DNA of 64,000 nt from contig CAJXRC010000001.1 of assembly GCA_913058405.1 (NCBI GenBank), positions 1-64,000 on the forward strand, read 5' to 3'. The notes below the pieces were generated by a model. It had not been told where the DNA came from. It searched no databases and was given only the letters and a program-made list of their open reading frames with translations. The position numbers were made by a program, and so were the translations under genes. The DNA comes from an uncultured Colwellia sp. Its GTDB lineage: Bacteria; Pseudomonadota; Gammaproteobacteria; Enterobacterales; Alteromonadaceae. Of the stretch, positions 1 to 7,829 are shown one piece after another. Position 1 is the first letter of the stretch; the number at the start of each line of letters is the position of its first letter.

Positions 1-50
1 TACGAGATCTAGTACGGTCTCGTGGGCTCGGAGATGTGTATAAGAGACAG
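1..50 (+). other. Illumina Nextera i7 adapter contamination
   Basis: The bases match the 3' part of the Nextera i7 adapter: the end of the P7 arm, an 8-base index (CTAGTACG at 9-16), the read-2 primer region, and the 19-base transposase mosaic end AGATGTGTATAAGAGACAG at 32-50. Genomic sequence therefore begins at 51. Translation through the adapter gives the artefactual peptide MGSEMCIRDS, which must not be treated as protein sequence. Confidence 0.97.
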
Positions 51-51
51 T

Positions 52-1407
52 TTTAGCACTGCCCGTTCATTATCATTTTCTTTAGCTGCTTTGAGCACAC
101 TTTGTTCCATGAGTGTTTATAGTGAACAAACGGATAAAGAGCGTATCAAAAGTTTAGAACAACGCCTGTTAGAACTTGAGCAACAAGTACAAAAGAAAAA
201 CGATCACAGTTCAACTGCAGTTCGAGACGCACAAAACCAATCAACTCATAGTAAAAAAATCGTCGCGATACCTAAAACCACTCAGCGACCAAGCCATGAT
301 TTTGAAGCCCCTGATAAAAGCATTGTACTGAGTAACAGTGATACCACCTTGCAGATTGGTGGACAGATTTGGTTAGATGCTATTTATAATAGTGGTGAAA
401 TGACCAACCGGGCAGGTTTTCAAACATCCTCTATTGCTTATGAAAGCAATACAACGAGAGACAACACCTTGCTCAGTGTAGGTCAGTCTAACTTATCCTT
501 TAAAAGTTACACCCCAACTCAGTATGGCGCAATGATCACTCGCTTTGAGTTTGATATGTTTGATGATCAAGGTAATGCTGATTTTAACCTGACCCATTTA
601 TGGGGCGAAATAGGTGACTTTGGTGCAGGTCAGACCTTTAGCGGTTTTATGGATATAGATTCCTTTCCCAATATTTTAGATTTCTGGGGACCCAACTCTA
701 TGGTATTTACCCGCCAACCCCAAGTACGCTATAGCACAGCAGTGAATGGCAATGGTCGCATAATGTTCACCATAGAAAAATCTTCCAGTGATTTTGCTGT
801 GCCAAAGTCATCAACAAAAGCTGAATATGATGATATTAATGAGTTACCTGATTTAACAGTATCCTATTTACACAATGGCGATTTTGGTTACATAAAGTCA
901 GCGATGGTATTTAGACAACTTGGCTATGAAACATTATCAACTAAAGACACTACATTAGGCTGGGGCTTGAATGTTTCAGGTGCGATAACCGTAACACCAG
1001 ATGACACGATAAAGTTTCAACTGACCTATGGTGAAGGTATAGGGCGTTATGTTAATGATACCTGTTGTAGTTATTACAGTGATGAAACGGGTGGCGTTGA
1101 TGCGGGTTTAGACGGCAATGGCCGTTTGAAGGCAATTCCGATGACTGGCGGTTTTGCCTACTATAATAAGCAGTGGAATAAAAAATGGAGCAGCGCTGTT
1201 GGCTATAGTTATTTAACTATTGATAACCTAGTCACTCAAAAAGACAAATCTATAAATAATAGTGCTTATTCAACGGCAAACCTTATTTGGTATCCAGCTA
1301 CTCAAATAAAAGCTGGCGTTGAATTACAATATGGTGATGTGCAAAGTAAATCCAATCTTGAAGCGGATAACTTTAGAGTCCAAGCCTCAGTCGGTTTTAA
1401 ATATTAA
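52..1407 (+). CDS. DcaP-like trimeric outer-membrane porin, 5'-truncated
   Basis: Partial gene: its true start is lost because the contig begins inside it, and any residues upstream of position 52 come from adapter. What remains starts in a hydrophobic signal-peptide-like stretch ending near SVYSEQ. A short coiled coil follows (KSLEQRLLELEQQVQKK), then a long beta-rich domain beginning LQIGGQIWLDAIYN and ending in the aromatic residue Y, as porins do. A coiled-coil N-terminus followed by a barrel of about 370 residues with GEIGDFGAGQTFSGFMD-type strands is the architecture of DcaP-like porins, which carry small organic acids or peptides across the outer membrane. Only 15 bases separate it from the secreted glutaminase, so the two are probably co-transcribed. 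The substrate is not shown by the sequence. Confidence 0.8.
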   Translation, partial: FSTARSLSFSLAALSTLCSMSVYSEQTDKERIKSLEQRLLELEQQVQKKNDHSSTAVRDAQNQSTHSKKIVAIPKTTQRPSHDFEAPDKSIVLSNSDTTLQIGGQIWLDAIYNSGEMTNRAGFQTSSIAYESNTTRDNTLLSVGQSNLSFKSYTPTQYGAMITRFEFDMFDDQGNADFNLTHLWGEIGDFGAGQTFSGFMDIDSFPNILDFWGPNSMVFTRQPQVRYSTAVNGNGRIMFTIEKSSSDFAVPKSSTKAEYDDINELPDLTVSYLHNGDFGYIKSAMVFRQLGYETLSTKDTTLGWGLNVSGAITVTPDDTIKFQLTYGEGIGRYVNDTCCSYYSDETGGVDAGLDGNGRLKAIPMTGGFAYYNKQWNKKWSSAVGYSYLTIDNLVTQKDKSINNSAYSTANLIWYPATQIKAGVELQYGDVQSKSNLEADNFRVQASVGFKY

Positions 1408-1422
1408 CAAGGAATTTATTTA

Positions 1423-2424
1423 ATGAAGTTAACTAACTACTTAGTAATTTTTGTTCAACTGCTGGTATTAACCTGTGCCAGCCCAGTCATAGCAAAGTCG
1501 CCACAACAACCCGTTATACAAAGTATATTGAATGATGCCTATCATAAGTTCAAAAATGAAAATTCAGGAAAAAATGCTGATTATATTCCTGCTTTAGCCA
1601 AAGTAGATTCAGCTTATTTTGGCTTAGCGGTAGTCACTCCTCACGGTAAAATTTATACCAAAGGCGACGTAAGTCAGTCCTTTTCAATTCAGTCTATTTC
1701 TAAAGTATTCACCTTGGCATTGGCAATGGAACAAAAAGGTCCACAAGTAATTGTTGATAAAATAGGTGTAAATGCCACAGGTTTAGCGTTCAATTCAGTG
1801 ACCGCTATAGAGCTAAATAAAGCACGTAGCGTGAACCCTTTAGTTAATGCCGGTGCAATAGCCACTGTTAGCTTACTTGAAGGTAAAGACGAAAAAGCTA
1901 AATGGTCGGCTCTTTCCACTTGGTATGATAAGTTTGCCAACCGCAAGTTAAGTGTTTTAGAAGATGTTTATAAATCTGAATCTGATACCAATGGTCATAA
2001 CCGCGCAATTGCTGAGTTATTGACATCTTATGATCGTTTTTATGGTGATGTCGATCTCAACCTTGCGGTATATACTCGTCAATGTTCAGTCGCCGTTACG
2101 ACCAAAGACCTTGCTGTGATGGCTTCGGTATTCGCCAATAACGGTGTTCATCCATTAACAGACAAACGTTTGATGAGTAGTGAAAATGTCTCACGGGTGT
2201 TGGCAGTAATGACAACTGCAGGGCTTTATGAGAATAGCGGTCAATGGGCTTATCAGGTTGGTTTACCGGCAAAAAGTGGTGTCGGTGGCGGTATTATCGC
2301 AGTATCACCAGGAAAGTTTGCAGTCGCCGTATTTTCGCCCAAACTTGATGCCGCAGGTAATAGTATACGTGCACAAAAAGCCATTGATTTTATTGCTGAG
2401 AGCTTACACGCTAATATTTTCTAA
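1423..2424 (+). CDS. glsA: Glutaminase A with signal peptide (periplasmic)
   Basis: Serine-dependent glutaminase, hydrolysing L-glutamine to glutamate and ammonia. The catalytic SxxK motif is SISK at residues 91-94, followed by the family blocks NPLVNAGAIA and the C-terminal KSGVGGGIIAV. Residues 1-25 form a signal peptide (hydrophobic core VIFVQLLVLTC, cleavage near VIAKS). Most bacterial GlsA proteins are about 305 residues and cytoplasmic. This one has 333 residues, and the extra length is the export signal, so it probably acts in the periplasm. The ribosome site AAGGAA lies 8 bases before the ATG. Its position directly behind a porin suggests uptake of an amide substrate and its hydrolysis in the periplasm; that coupling is inferred. 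Confidence 0.9.
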   Translation: MKLTNYLVIFVQLLVLTCASPVIAKSPQQPVIQSILNDAYHKFKNENSGKNADYIPALAKVDSAYFGLAVVTPHGKIYTKGDVSQSFSIQSISKVFTLALAMEQKGPQVIVDKIGVNATGLAFNSVTAIELNKARSVNPLVNAGAIATVSLLEGKDEKAKWSALSTWYDKFANRKLSVLEDVYKSESDTNGHNRAIAELLTSYDRFYGDVDLNLAVYTRQCSVAVTTKDLAVMASVFANNGVHPLTDKRLMSSENVSRVLAVMTTAGLYENSGQWAYQVGLPAKSGVGGGIIAVSPGKFAVAVFSPKLDAAGNSIRAQKAIDFIAESLHANIF

Positions 2425-2507
2425 TACGTTTGTCTCAATGTCGATATCGGACTTTACGGCATTAGTTACCGCACTCCTTGAGACAAGTTGTGCGGTCTAC
2501 GCCAAAA

Positions 2508-2936
2508 CTAGCTAGGTAAACTTTTTAAAAAGTCATTTGTCACAATAGAAAAACCACAAGATTTCATCCACGCAATGGCGTCCAACTCTTCAACAAACAC
2601 TCTTCGTTCATAATCCCCCTCACTCTGTGGGACAATATTTTCAAGTTGCATGCTTTTCCAAGCTGATGGCGAATAAATATGACAATCTTTAATACAGCCG
2701 TTATTTTTAAATTGCTGACAGTGCTCAATTAAATGCGATTCCATTTCAGGAACACCTAACTCCCACTCATCAAAATAGGAAAAAATGGCCCAATGAGTTC
2801 CATTTAGATGCGCTGTTTTATCTCGAAACTCTTTACTATATTGAATAGCCGCTTCTTCATTCCAGCAACCACTGAACCACTGCAACACATAATTTCTTTG
2901 TACTAATATTCACCAATCGCCATGTACTGCAAACAT
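2508..2936 (-). pseudogene. Small conserved hypothetical gene with an in-frame TGA at codon 9
   Basis: The open part (from a GTG at 2888) encodes 126 residues with no signal peptide or membrane segment. Its conserved-looking features are WNEEAAIQYSKEF, WAIFSYFDEWELGVPEME and a C-terminal ELDAIAWMKSCGF. Reading the same frame upstream gives an ATG at 2936 with an AGGT ribosome site about 9 bases before it. That start encodes MFAVHGDW, then TGA (2912-2910), then ILVQRNYVLQWFSGCWNEE. The pieces join naturally as a G-x-W...G-x-W-N-E start, so the gene probably had 142 residues and was interrupted by one substitution, for example CGA to TGA. Sequencing error or rescue from the GTG cannot be excluded. 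Function is unknown. Confidence 0.55.
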
Positions 2937-3122
2937 ATAAATTTACCTATAAAGCATACTGCTATTGCACTGTAGCTACTATTAGAAGGACTTTATGACT
3001 TGAAGTAAAGTAATGATTTACGATTAATGCATCTTACAAAAACCCTAGACAAATGATATCAATACCCATATTTTATTTAAGGATTTAAACAAGTTATGCC
3101 ACAGTATCTTTATTTACATAGC

Positions 3123-3136
3123 TTGATCTACATCAT
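3123..3136. promoter_or_regulatory. FNR/DNR-like box upstream of nosR
   Basis: TTGATCTACATCAT matches the FNR/DNR dyad TTGAT-N4-ATCAA at 9 of 10 arm positions. It lies about 95 bases before the nosR start, a usual place for activation by an oxygen- or NO-responsive CRP/FNR-family regulator. Which regulator binds cannot be told from the site. Confidence 0.7.
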
Positions 3137-3161
3137 AACGGCTTTAATGCGAAAGCGTAAA

Positions 3162-3180
3162 CTGTGACATATTGTCGCAG
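3162..3180. promoter_or_regulatory. Inverted repeat between the FNR-like box and nosR
   Basis: CTGTGACA-TAT-TGTCGCAG has arms that match at 7 of 8 positions, centred 26 bases downstream of the FNR-like box and about 60 bases before nosR. The half-sites resemble TGTGA, but the spacing is 7 rather than the 6 bases of a CRP site, so it is not called CRP. It could be a second operator or part of the leader. Confidence 0.35.
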
Positions 3181-3229
3181 TTGGTTGTTTTTATACCATA
3201 CTGTATGAACACAACACCTTGGCGATGTC

Positions 3230-5419
3230 ATGTTAGTAAATAAATTTTTTAACGTCTTTATGCGTTTTCCCCAACAAACTGTCTCTACATTGAGAACAGC
3301 GCTTACCCAAGTGTTGGTTCTATTTCTATGTGTCATCATGCCTGCGCAAGCTCTTTTTGTTAGCCCTCCTAAAGATCCTATGCCGCTAATTAAAGAAATT
3401 TTTGCGGAACAAACGAAAATTAGTGACAAGCAAGCCACTAAAGAAGGAGGTCCCTTAGTTTGGACCGTATACAAACAAGGAGCAGAAGGCGAAGAAGTTT
3501 TAGGTTACGCCTTTGAAACTAATGACATAGCTAAAATCCCTGCCTATTCAGGCGAACCAGTAAACATGCTAGTGGCTATTGATCCTAAAGGCGTTTATTT
3601 AGGTGCTAAAGTATTAGAGCATCATGAGCCAATCATATTAGCCGGCATACCCGAAAGTAAATTACACAATTTTACCAAGCAATATGACGGTTTGCATGTC
3701 AGCGATCGCTTAAAAGTTGGCGGGAATAAAACCGACAACGTTATTCACATTGATGGCCTTTCTGGCGCAACGGTTACCGTAATGGTAATGAATGTTGGTA
3801 TCGTAAAATCAGCAACATTGGTTGCTCGTGCACTAGGTATTATCAGTGCTAGCCAAGAAGTAATTCAGCCGATGGGTACCATTTACCCTGACGTTTTTGC
3901 CAAATCAGATTGGACTACCCTCACAGGCGATGGTTCTATCCGTAAGTTATATCTAAACAGAAAAACGGTTGATGAAGCATTTGTTGGTACTGAAGCTGAG
4001 CATGTTGAGGAAGCAAGTAGCGAACAAAAACAAGATATGTTTGCCGAGGTTTATTTTGCACAGTTAGACATTCCGACGGTTGGTCGTAACTTAGTCGGCG
4101 ATAGTGAATATGACTATATTATGTCGTCACTAAAACCTGGAGAACATGCACTTATTTTAATGGGCACAGGTTACTCATTTAAAGGTTCAGGTTATGTTCG
4201 TGGTGCTATTTTTGATCGTCTTCAAATACTACAAAATGGTGATGCATTTGCTTTTAGAGATTTAGATCATAGTCGCGTACCCGATATTTATATTGAAGGG
4301 GCACCACAATTCAATGAACGTTCAATATTTATTATCCGTGAACACCACAAATTTAATCCCGCATCTGATTGGCAGTTAGAGTTACTCGTTCGTCGTCAAA
4401 CAGGTCCTCTAGAAAGCATATTCACAAGTTTTAAAGCTGATTATCATACCTTAGACAAATATTTAGATCGCCCTGCTGTCATCATGCCTGAGCCCGAGTT
4501 AACGCTAGCGCAGCAAGTATGGAAAGAAAAAGAAGCTGAAGTGATTGTACTTATTATCTTGCTTATTATTGTTGTGATGAGTTTGTTCTTCCAAGACATC
4601 CTTGTTCGTCATCCAACATTTATGCATAACTTCCGTCACTTATTCCTAATTGTTACTGTGGTATTTATTGGTTGGTCTTGGGGCGGACAGCTCTCTGTAG
4701 TAAATGTATTTACTTTCTTACAAGCCTTTATGACTGATTTTTCTTGGGACTTGTTCTTACTTGACCCAGTAATTTTCATTCTGTGGGGTGCTGCAGCGGT
4801 TACCATGATTTTATGGGGTCGTGCGGTATATTGTGGTTGGTTATGTCCATTTGGCGCATTGCAAGAATTGATGAATATTTTTGCTCGCCACATAAAAATC
4901 CCACAATTCGAATTACCTTGGGCCGTTCATGAACGTTTATGGGCAATCAAATATCTAATTTTATTAGCACTGTTTGGTTTGTCGATGGAGTCTCTATCAC
5001 TGGCAGAGCAATTTGCTGAAGTAGAACCATTTAAAACAACTTTCTTATTGAAATTTGATCGTGAATGGCCGTTTGTATTATATGCATCTATCCTACTCAT
5101 TATTAATATTTTTAACCGCAAGTTCTTCTGTCGTTACTTGTGCCCATTAGGTGCAGCGCTATCAACCAGTAATAGCATTCGTTTATTCAGCTGGTTACGT
5201 CGTCGTCCTGAATGTGGTCAGCCTTGTAAAACATGTGCTAAAGAATGTGAGATTCAAGCAATAGATCCAGATGGTGTTATCAATATGCGTGAGTGCCATT
5301 ACTGTCTTGATTGCCAAGTGACCTATTTTAATGATGAAAAATGTCCACCATTGAAAAAAATAGCAAGAAAAAAAGCAAAGTTTAAAGAAACAGAAATAGA
5401 AATAACCGAAGTAGCTTAA
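3230..5419 (+). CDS. nosR: NosR, regulator/electron donor protein of N2O reduction
   Basis: Membrane flavo-iron-sulfur protein needed for nosZ expression and for electron delivery to N2O reductase. The order is: N-terminal hydrophobic segment; periplasmic FMN-binding domain with the flavinylation motif LSGATVTV (Thr about 181 would carry FMN); a cluster of transmembrane helices from about residue 435; two CxxxCP motifs (CGWLCP near 535 and CRYLCP near 634); and a C-terminal ferredoxin-like part with CGQPCKTCAKEC and CHYCLDC. At 729 residues it has full family length. The start is uncertain: ATG 3230 has no clear ribosome site, and ATG 3260 (MRFPQQ) would still leave a signal segment. nosZ follows after 60 bases. 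No apbE/nosX-type flavin transferase lies in this locus, so flavinylation must rely on a gene elsewhere. Confidence 0.95.
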   Translation: MLVNKFFNVFMRFPQQTVSTLRTALTQVLVLFLCVIMPAQALFVSPPKDPMPLIKEIFAEQTKISDKQATKEGGPLVWTVYKQGAEGEEVLGYAFETNDIAKIPAYSGEPVNMLVAIDPKGVYLGAKVLEHHEPIILAGIPESKLHNFTKQYDGLHVSDRLKVGGNKTDNVIHIDGLSGATVTVMVMNVGIVKSATLVARALGIISASQEVIQPMGTIYPDVFAKSDWTTLTGDGSIRKLYLNRKTVDEAFVGTEAEHVEEASSEQKQDMFAEVYFAQLDIPTVGRNLVGDSEYDYIMSSLKPGEHALILMGTGYSFKGSGYVRGAIFDRLQILQNGDAFAFRDLDHSRVPDIYIEGAPQFNERSIFIIREHHKFNPASDWQLELLVRRQTGPLESIFTSFKADYHTLDKYLDRPAVIMPEPELTLAQQVWKEKEAEVIVLIILLIIVVMSLFFQDILVRHPTFMHNFRHLFLIVTVVFIGWSWGGQLSVVNVFTFLQAFMTDFSWDLFLLDPVIFILWGAAAVTMILWGRAVYCGWLCPFGALQELMNIFARHIKIPQFELPWAVHERLWAIKYLILLALFGLSMESLSLAEQFAEVEPFKTTFLLKFDREWPFVLYASILLIINIFNRKFFCRYLCPLGAALSTSNSIRLFSWLRRRPECGQPCKTCAKECEIQAIDPDGVINMRECHYCLDCQVTYFNDEKCPPLKKIARKKAKFKETEIEITEVA

Positions 5420-5479
5420 TTGGATCAAGCGAGCTAAATAACAAATTTAATTACATTTTAAGTAAAGTGGAGAATACCA

Positions 5480-7381
5480 ATGAGTAAAGAAGAGTTAAAT
5501 TTAACGAATGACTCCAATGAAGTTACATTGGAAAGCGAAGAACGTCGTAAGTTTTTTGGTAAAAGTGCCCTAATCGGTGCAGGTGTTGTAGCAGCGCCAA
5601 TGACAGCCGCTATGTTTGCCTCTACTGCGCAAGCACAAAGAAAAGAATTGGCAATGAGCCCAGTGGTTCATCCTGGTGAATTAGATGAATATTATGGCTT
5701 CTGGTCAGGTGGTCATTCTGGTGAAGTACGTATTATGGGTATCCCATCAATGCGTGAGTTAATGCGTATTCCAGTATTTAATACTGACTCAGCAACAGGC
5801 TGGGGCTTAACTGAAGAATCTAAACGTGTTAAAGGCGACAGTGCTGATATCATGATGGGTGACTCGCATCATCCTCATATGAGTATGACCGACGGTAGTT
5901 ACAACGGTAAATATGTTTTCATTAACGATAAAGCTAACTCTCGTGTAGCACGTATTCGTTGTGACATCATGAAGTGTGACAAAATGCTTACCGTTCCTAA
6001 CGTACAAGCAGTTCACGGTTTACGTGTACAAAAAGCACCATATACTAAATATGTTGTTTGTAATGGTGAATTTGAAATTCCAATGAATAACGATGGTAAA
6101 GACGGCATGAGAGATGTCAGCACTTACCGTTCGTTATACAACGTCATTGACGCAGAAACTATGGAAATGGCTTTCCAAGTAATGGTTGACGGTAACTTAG
6201 ATAATACTGATGCCGATTTTGATGGTAAATACTTCGCATCTACTTGTTACAACTCTGAAATGGGTATGAACTTAGGCGAAATGATTTCTGCTGAGCGTGA
6301 CCATGTTGTTGTATTCAGCTTAGCGGCTTGTGAAGCAGCACTTAAAGCTGGTAAATTCAAAACTTATAACGGTAATGATGTACCAGTACTAGATGGTCGT
6401 AAAGGTTCAGAATTAACACGTTATATTCCAGTTCCAAAATCACCGCATGGTTTGAATACTTCGCCAGAAGGTAAATACTTCATGGCAAATGGTAAATTAT
6501 CACCAACAGTAACAGTAATTTCTATTGCTAAGTTAGATGATTTATTTGCAAACAAAATTAAGCCTCGTGACACTGTAGTAGCTGAGCCAGAACTAGGTTT
6601 AGGTCCTTTACATACAGCGTTTGATGGCCGCGGTAACGCTTACACTACATTATTCCTAGATAGCCAAATTGCTAAATGGAATGTTGAAGATGCAATTAAA
6701 GCGTACAATGGCGAAAAAGTTAACTACTTACGTCAAAAACTTGATGTGCATTATCAACCAGGCCATAACCATACAACACAAGGTGAATCACGTGATGCTG
6801 ATGGTAAATGGTTAGTTGTTCTATGTAAGTTCTCTAAAGATAGATTCTTACCTACTGGACCTCTTAAACCAGAAAATGATCAATTAATTGATATTTCTGG
6901 TGATGAAATGAAGATCGTTCATGATGGTCCAACATTTGCTGAACCGCATGACTGTATCATGGTACACCGTAGTAAAATTAAGCCTAAGAAAGTTTATACT
7001 CGTGATGAACCAACGTTTGCAGAAACATTAGCAATTGCGAAGCGTGACGGTGTTGATCCAATGAGTGACAATAAAGTTATTCGCGATGGCAAAAAAGTAC
7101 GTGTATATATGACTTCTGTTGCACCAACTTACGGTATGAGTGAATTTACTGTAAAACTAGGTGATGAAGTAACGGTAATCATAACTAACCTTGACCAAGT
7201 AGAAGATGTTACTCATGGTTTCTGTATGACTAACCACGGCGTACAAATGGAAATTGGTCCTCAACAGACTTCTTCTATTACCTTCACTGCCAACAAACCT
7301 GGCGTACAGTGGTATTACTGTAACTGGTTCTGTCATGCACTACACATGGAAATGCGTGGCCGTATGTTCGTTGAAGCTTAA
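5480..7381 (+). CDS. nosZ: Nitrous oxide reductase, clade I (Tat-exported)
   Basis: Periplasmic multicopper enzyme reducing N2O to N2, the last step of denitrification. A twin-arginine signal ([11 protein letters not shown], Arg22-Arg23, cleavage near AQAQ) places it in clade I, unlike the Sec-exported clade II. The N-terminal beta-propeller contains the CuZ ligand motif DSHHPH near residue 129 and later histidines (PHGLN, LHTAF, PGHNH, EPHD). The C-terminal cupredoxin domain carries the CuA ligands: His about 579 (VTHGF), Cys614 and Cys618 in CNWFC, His622 and Met625 nearby. At 633 residues it is complete. It follows nosR and ends at a strong terminator, so nosR-nosZ form one transcription unit. 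A decayed copy of its last codons lies just downstream. Confidence 0.97.
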   Translation: MSKEELNLTNDSNEVTLESEERRKFFGKSALIGAGVVAAPMTAAMFASTAQAQRKELAMSPVVHPGELDEYYGFWSGGHSGEVRIMGIPSMRELMRIPVFNTDSATGWGLTEESKRVKGDSADIMMGDSHHPHMSMTDGSYNGKYVFINDKANSRVARIRCDIMKCDKMLTVPNVQAVHGLRVQKAPYTKYVVCNGEFEIPMNNDGKDGMRDVSTYRSLYNVIDAETMEMAFQVMVDGNLDNTDADFDGKYFASTCYNSEMGMNLGEMISAERDHVVVFSLAACEAALKAGKFKTYNGNDVPVLDGRKGSELTRYIPVPKSPHGLNTSPEGKYFMANGKLSPTVTVISIAKLDDLFANKIKPRDTVVAEPELGLGPLHTAFDGRGNAYTTLFLDSQIAKWNVEDAIKAYNGEKVNYLRQKLDVHYQPGHNHTTQGESRDADGKWLVVLCKFSKDRFLPTGPLKPENDQLIDISGDEMKIVHDGPTFAEPHDCIMVHRSKIKPKKVYTRDEPTFAETLAIAKRDGVDPMSDNKVIRDGKKVRVYMTSVAPTYGMSEFTVKLGDEVTVIITNLDQVEDVTHGFCMTNHGVQMEIGPQQTSSITFTANKPGVQWYYCNWFCHALHMEMRGRMFVEA

Positions 7382-7411
7382 TAAAAGCTTTAGGCGTGAT
7401 GTTACCGAACA

Positions 7412-7478
7412 GGTTCTGTCACGCAGTTAATATACTACAAGCATGCAAATGTTTAGCCGTATGTTCGTTGAAGCTTAA
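7412..7478 (+). repeat. Decayed duplicate of the nosZ 3' end
   Basis: The last 22 bases of nosZ, including the stop (7360-7381), recur exactly at 7457-7478. Upstream of that, GGTTCTGTCACGCA (7412-7425) matches nosZ 7326-7339 with one change, and CATGCAAATG (7442-7451) matches nosZ 7345-7354 with one change. An 11-base length difference separates the blocks. It is best explained as an old tandem duplication, non-coding now, of the CuA-coding tail. Confidence 0.75.
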
Positions 7479-7511
7479 GCTTTAATTTAACAAACAGTTA
7501 ATTACAGATTG

Positions 7512-7547
7512 AAAAGCCTGACACTGCAAAGTCTCAGGCTTTTTTGT
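7512..7547 (+). terminator. Rho-independent terminator of nosR-nosZ
   Basis: AAAAGCCTGA (7512-7521) pairs perfectly with TCAGGCTTTT (7534-7543), and the T-run TTTTTT follows. It closes the nosRZ unit and separates it from nosD. The rest of the gap (7548-7829) holds an FNR-like box and no supportable gene. Confidence 0.85.
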
Positions 7548-7756
7548 GATCTTAAGAACAGAAAATCATACAGTCAACTCGTTATATTGAAGTCGGTTCA
7601 AAACGCGGGATAAACCTTTCCCATCTCACCAGTTCACGTTATAAATGTTATTAAAATGCGAAATGTCGTGCCTAAAAACCATAAAAACAGCTAGCCACGA
7701 TATTGCAAGGTATTTTATAGTTTTATTCTCTATACGAGCCTATAAATGAACCTTAT

Positions 7757-7770
7757 TTAATCGAGATCAA
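7757..7770. promoter_or_regulatory. FNR/DNR-like box upstream of nosD
   Basis: TTAATCGAGATCAA matches TTGAT-N4-ATCAA at 9 of 10 arm positions and lies 60 bases before the nosD start. It suggests that nosDFYL is activated separately from nosRZ but by the same regulator type. Confidence 0.6.
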
Positions 7771-7829
7771 CTGATTTTCACCAAATAATGCTATGCTGCA
7801 TTTAGTTACCCTTTTATAGAATAATTGTT

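Noticed and set aside
22-51. ATG at 22 as the start of the porin gene
   Set aside because: The ATG and the next nine codons are adapter sequence; the true start lies upstream of the contig end.
2228-2515. 95-residue plus-strand open reading overlapping the glsA end
   Set aside because: It is mostly out-of-frame glsA sequence with no independent support.
3162-3180. CRP site upstream of nosR
   Set aside because: The half-sites look like TGTGA, but the spacing is 7 rather than 6 bases and the second half is TCGCA.
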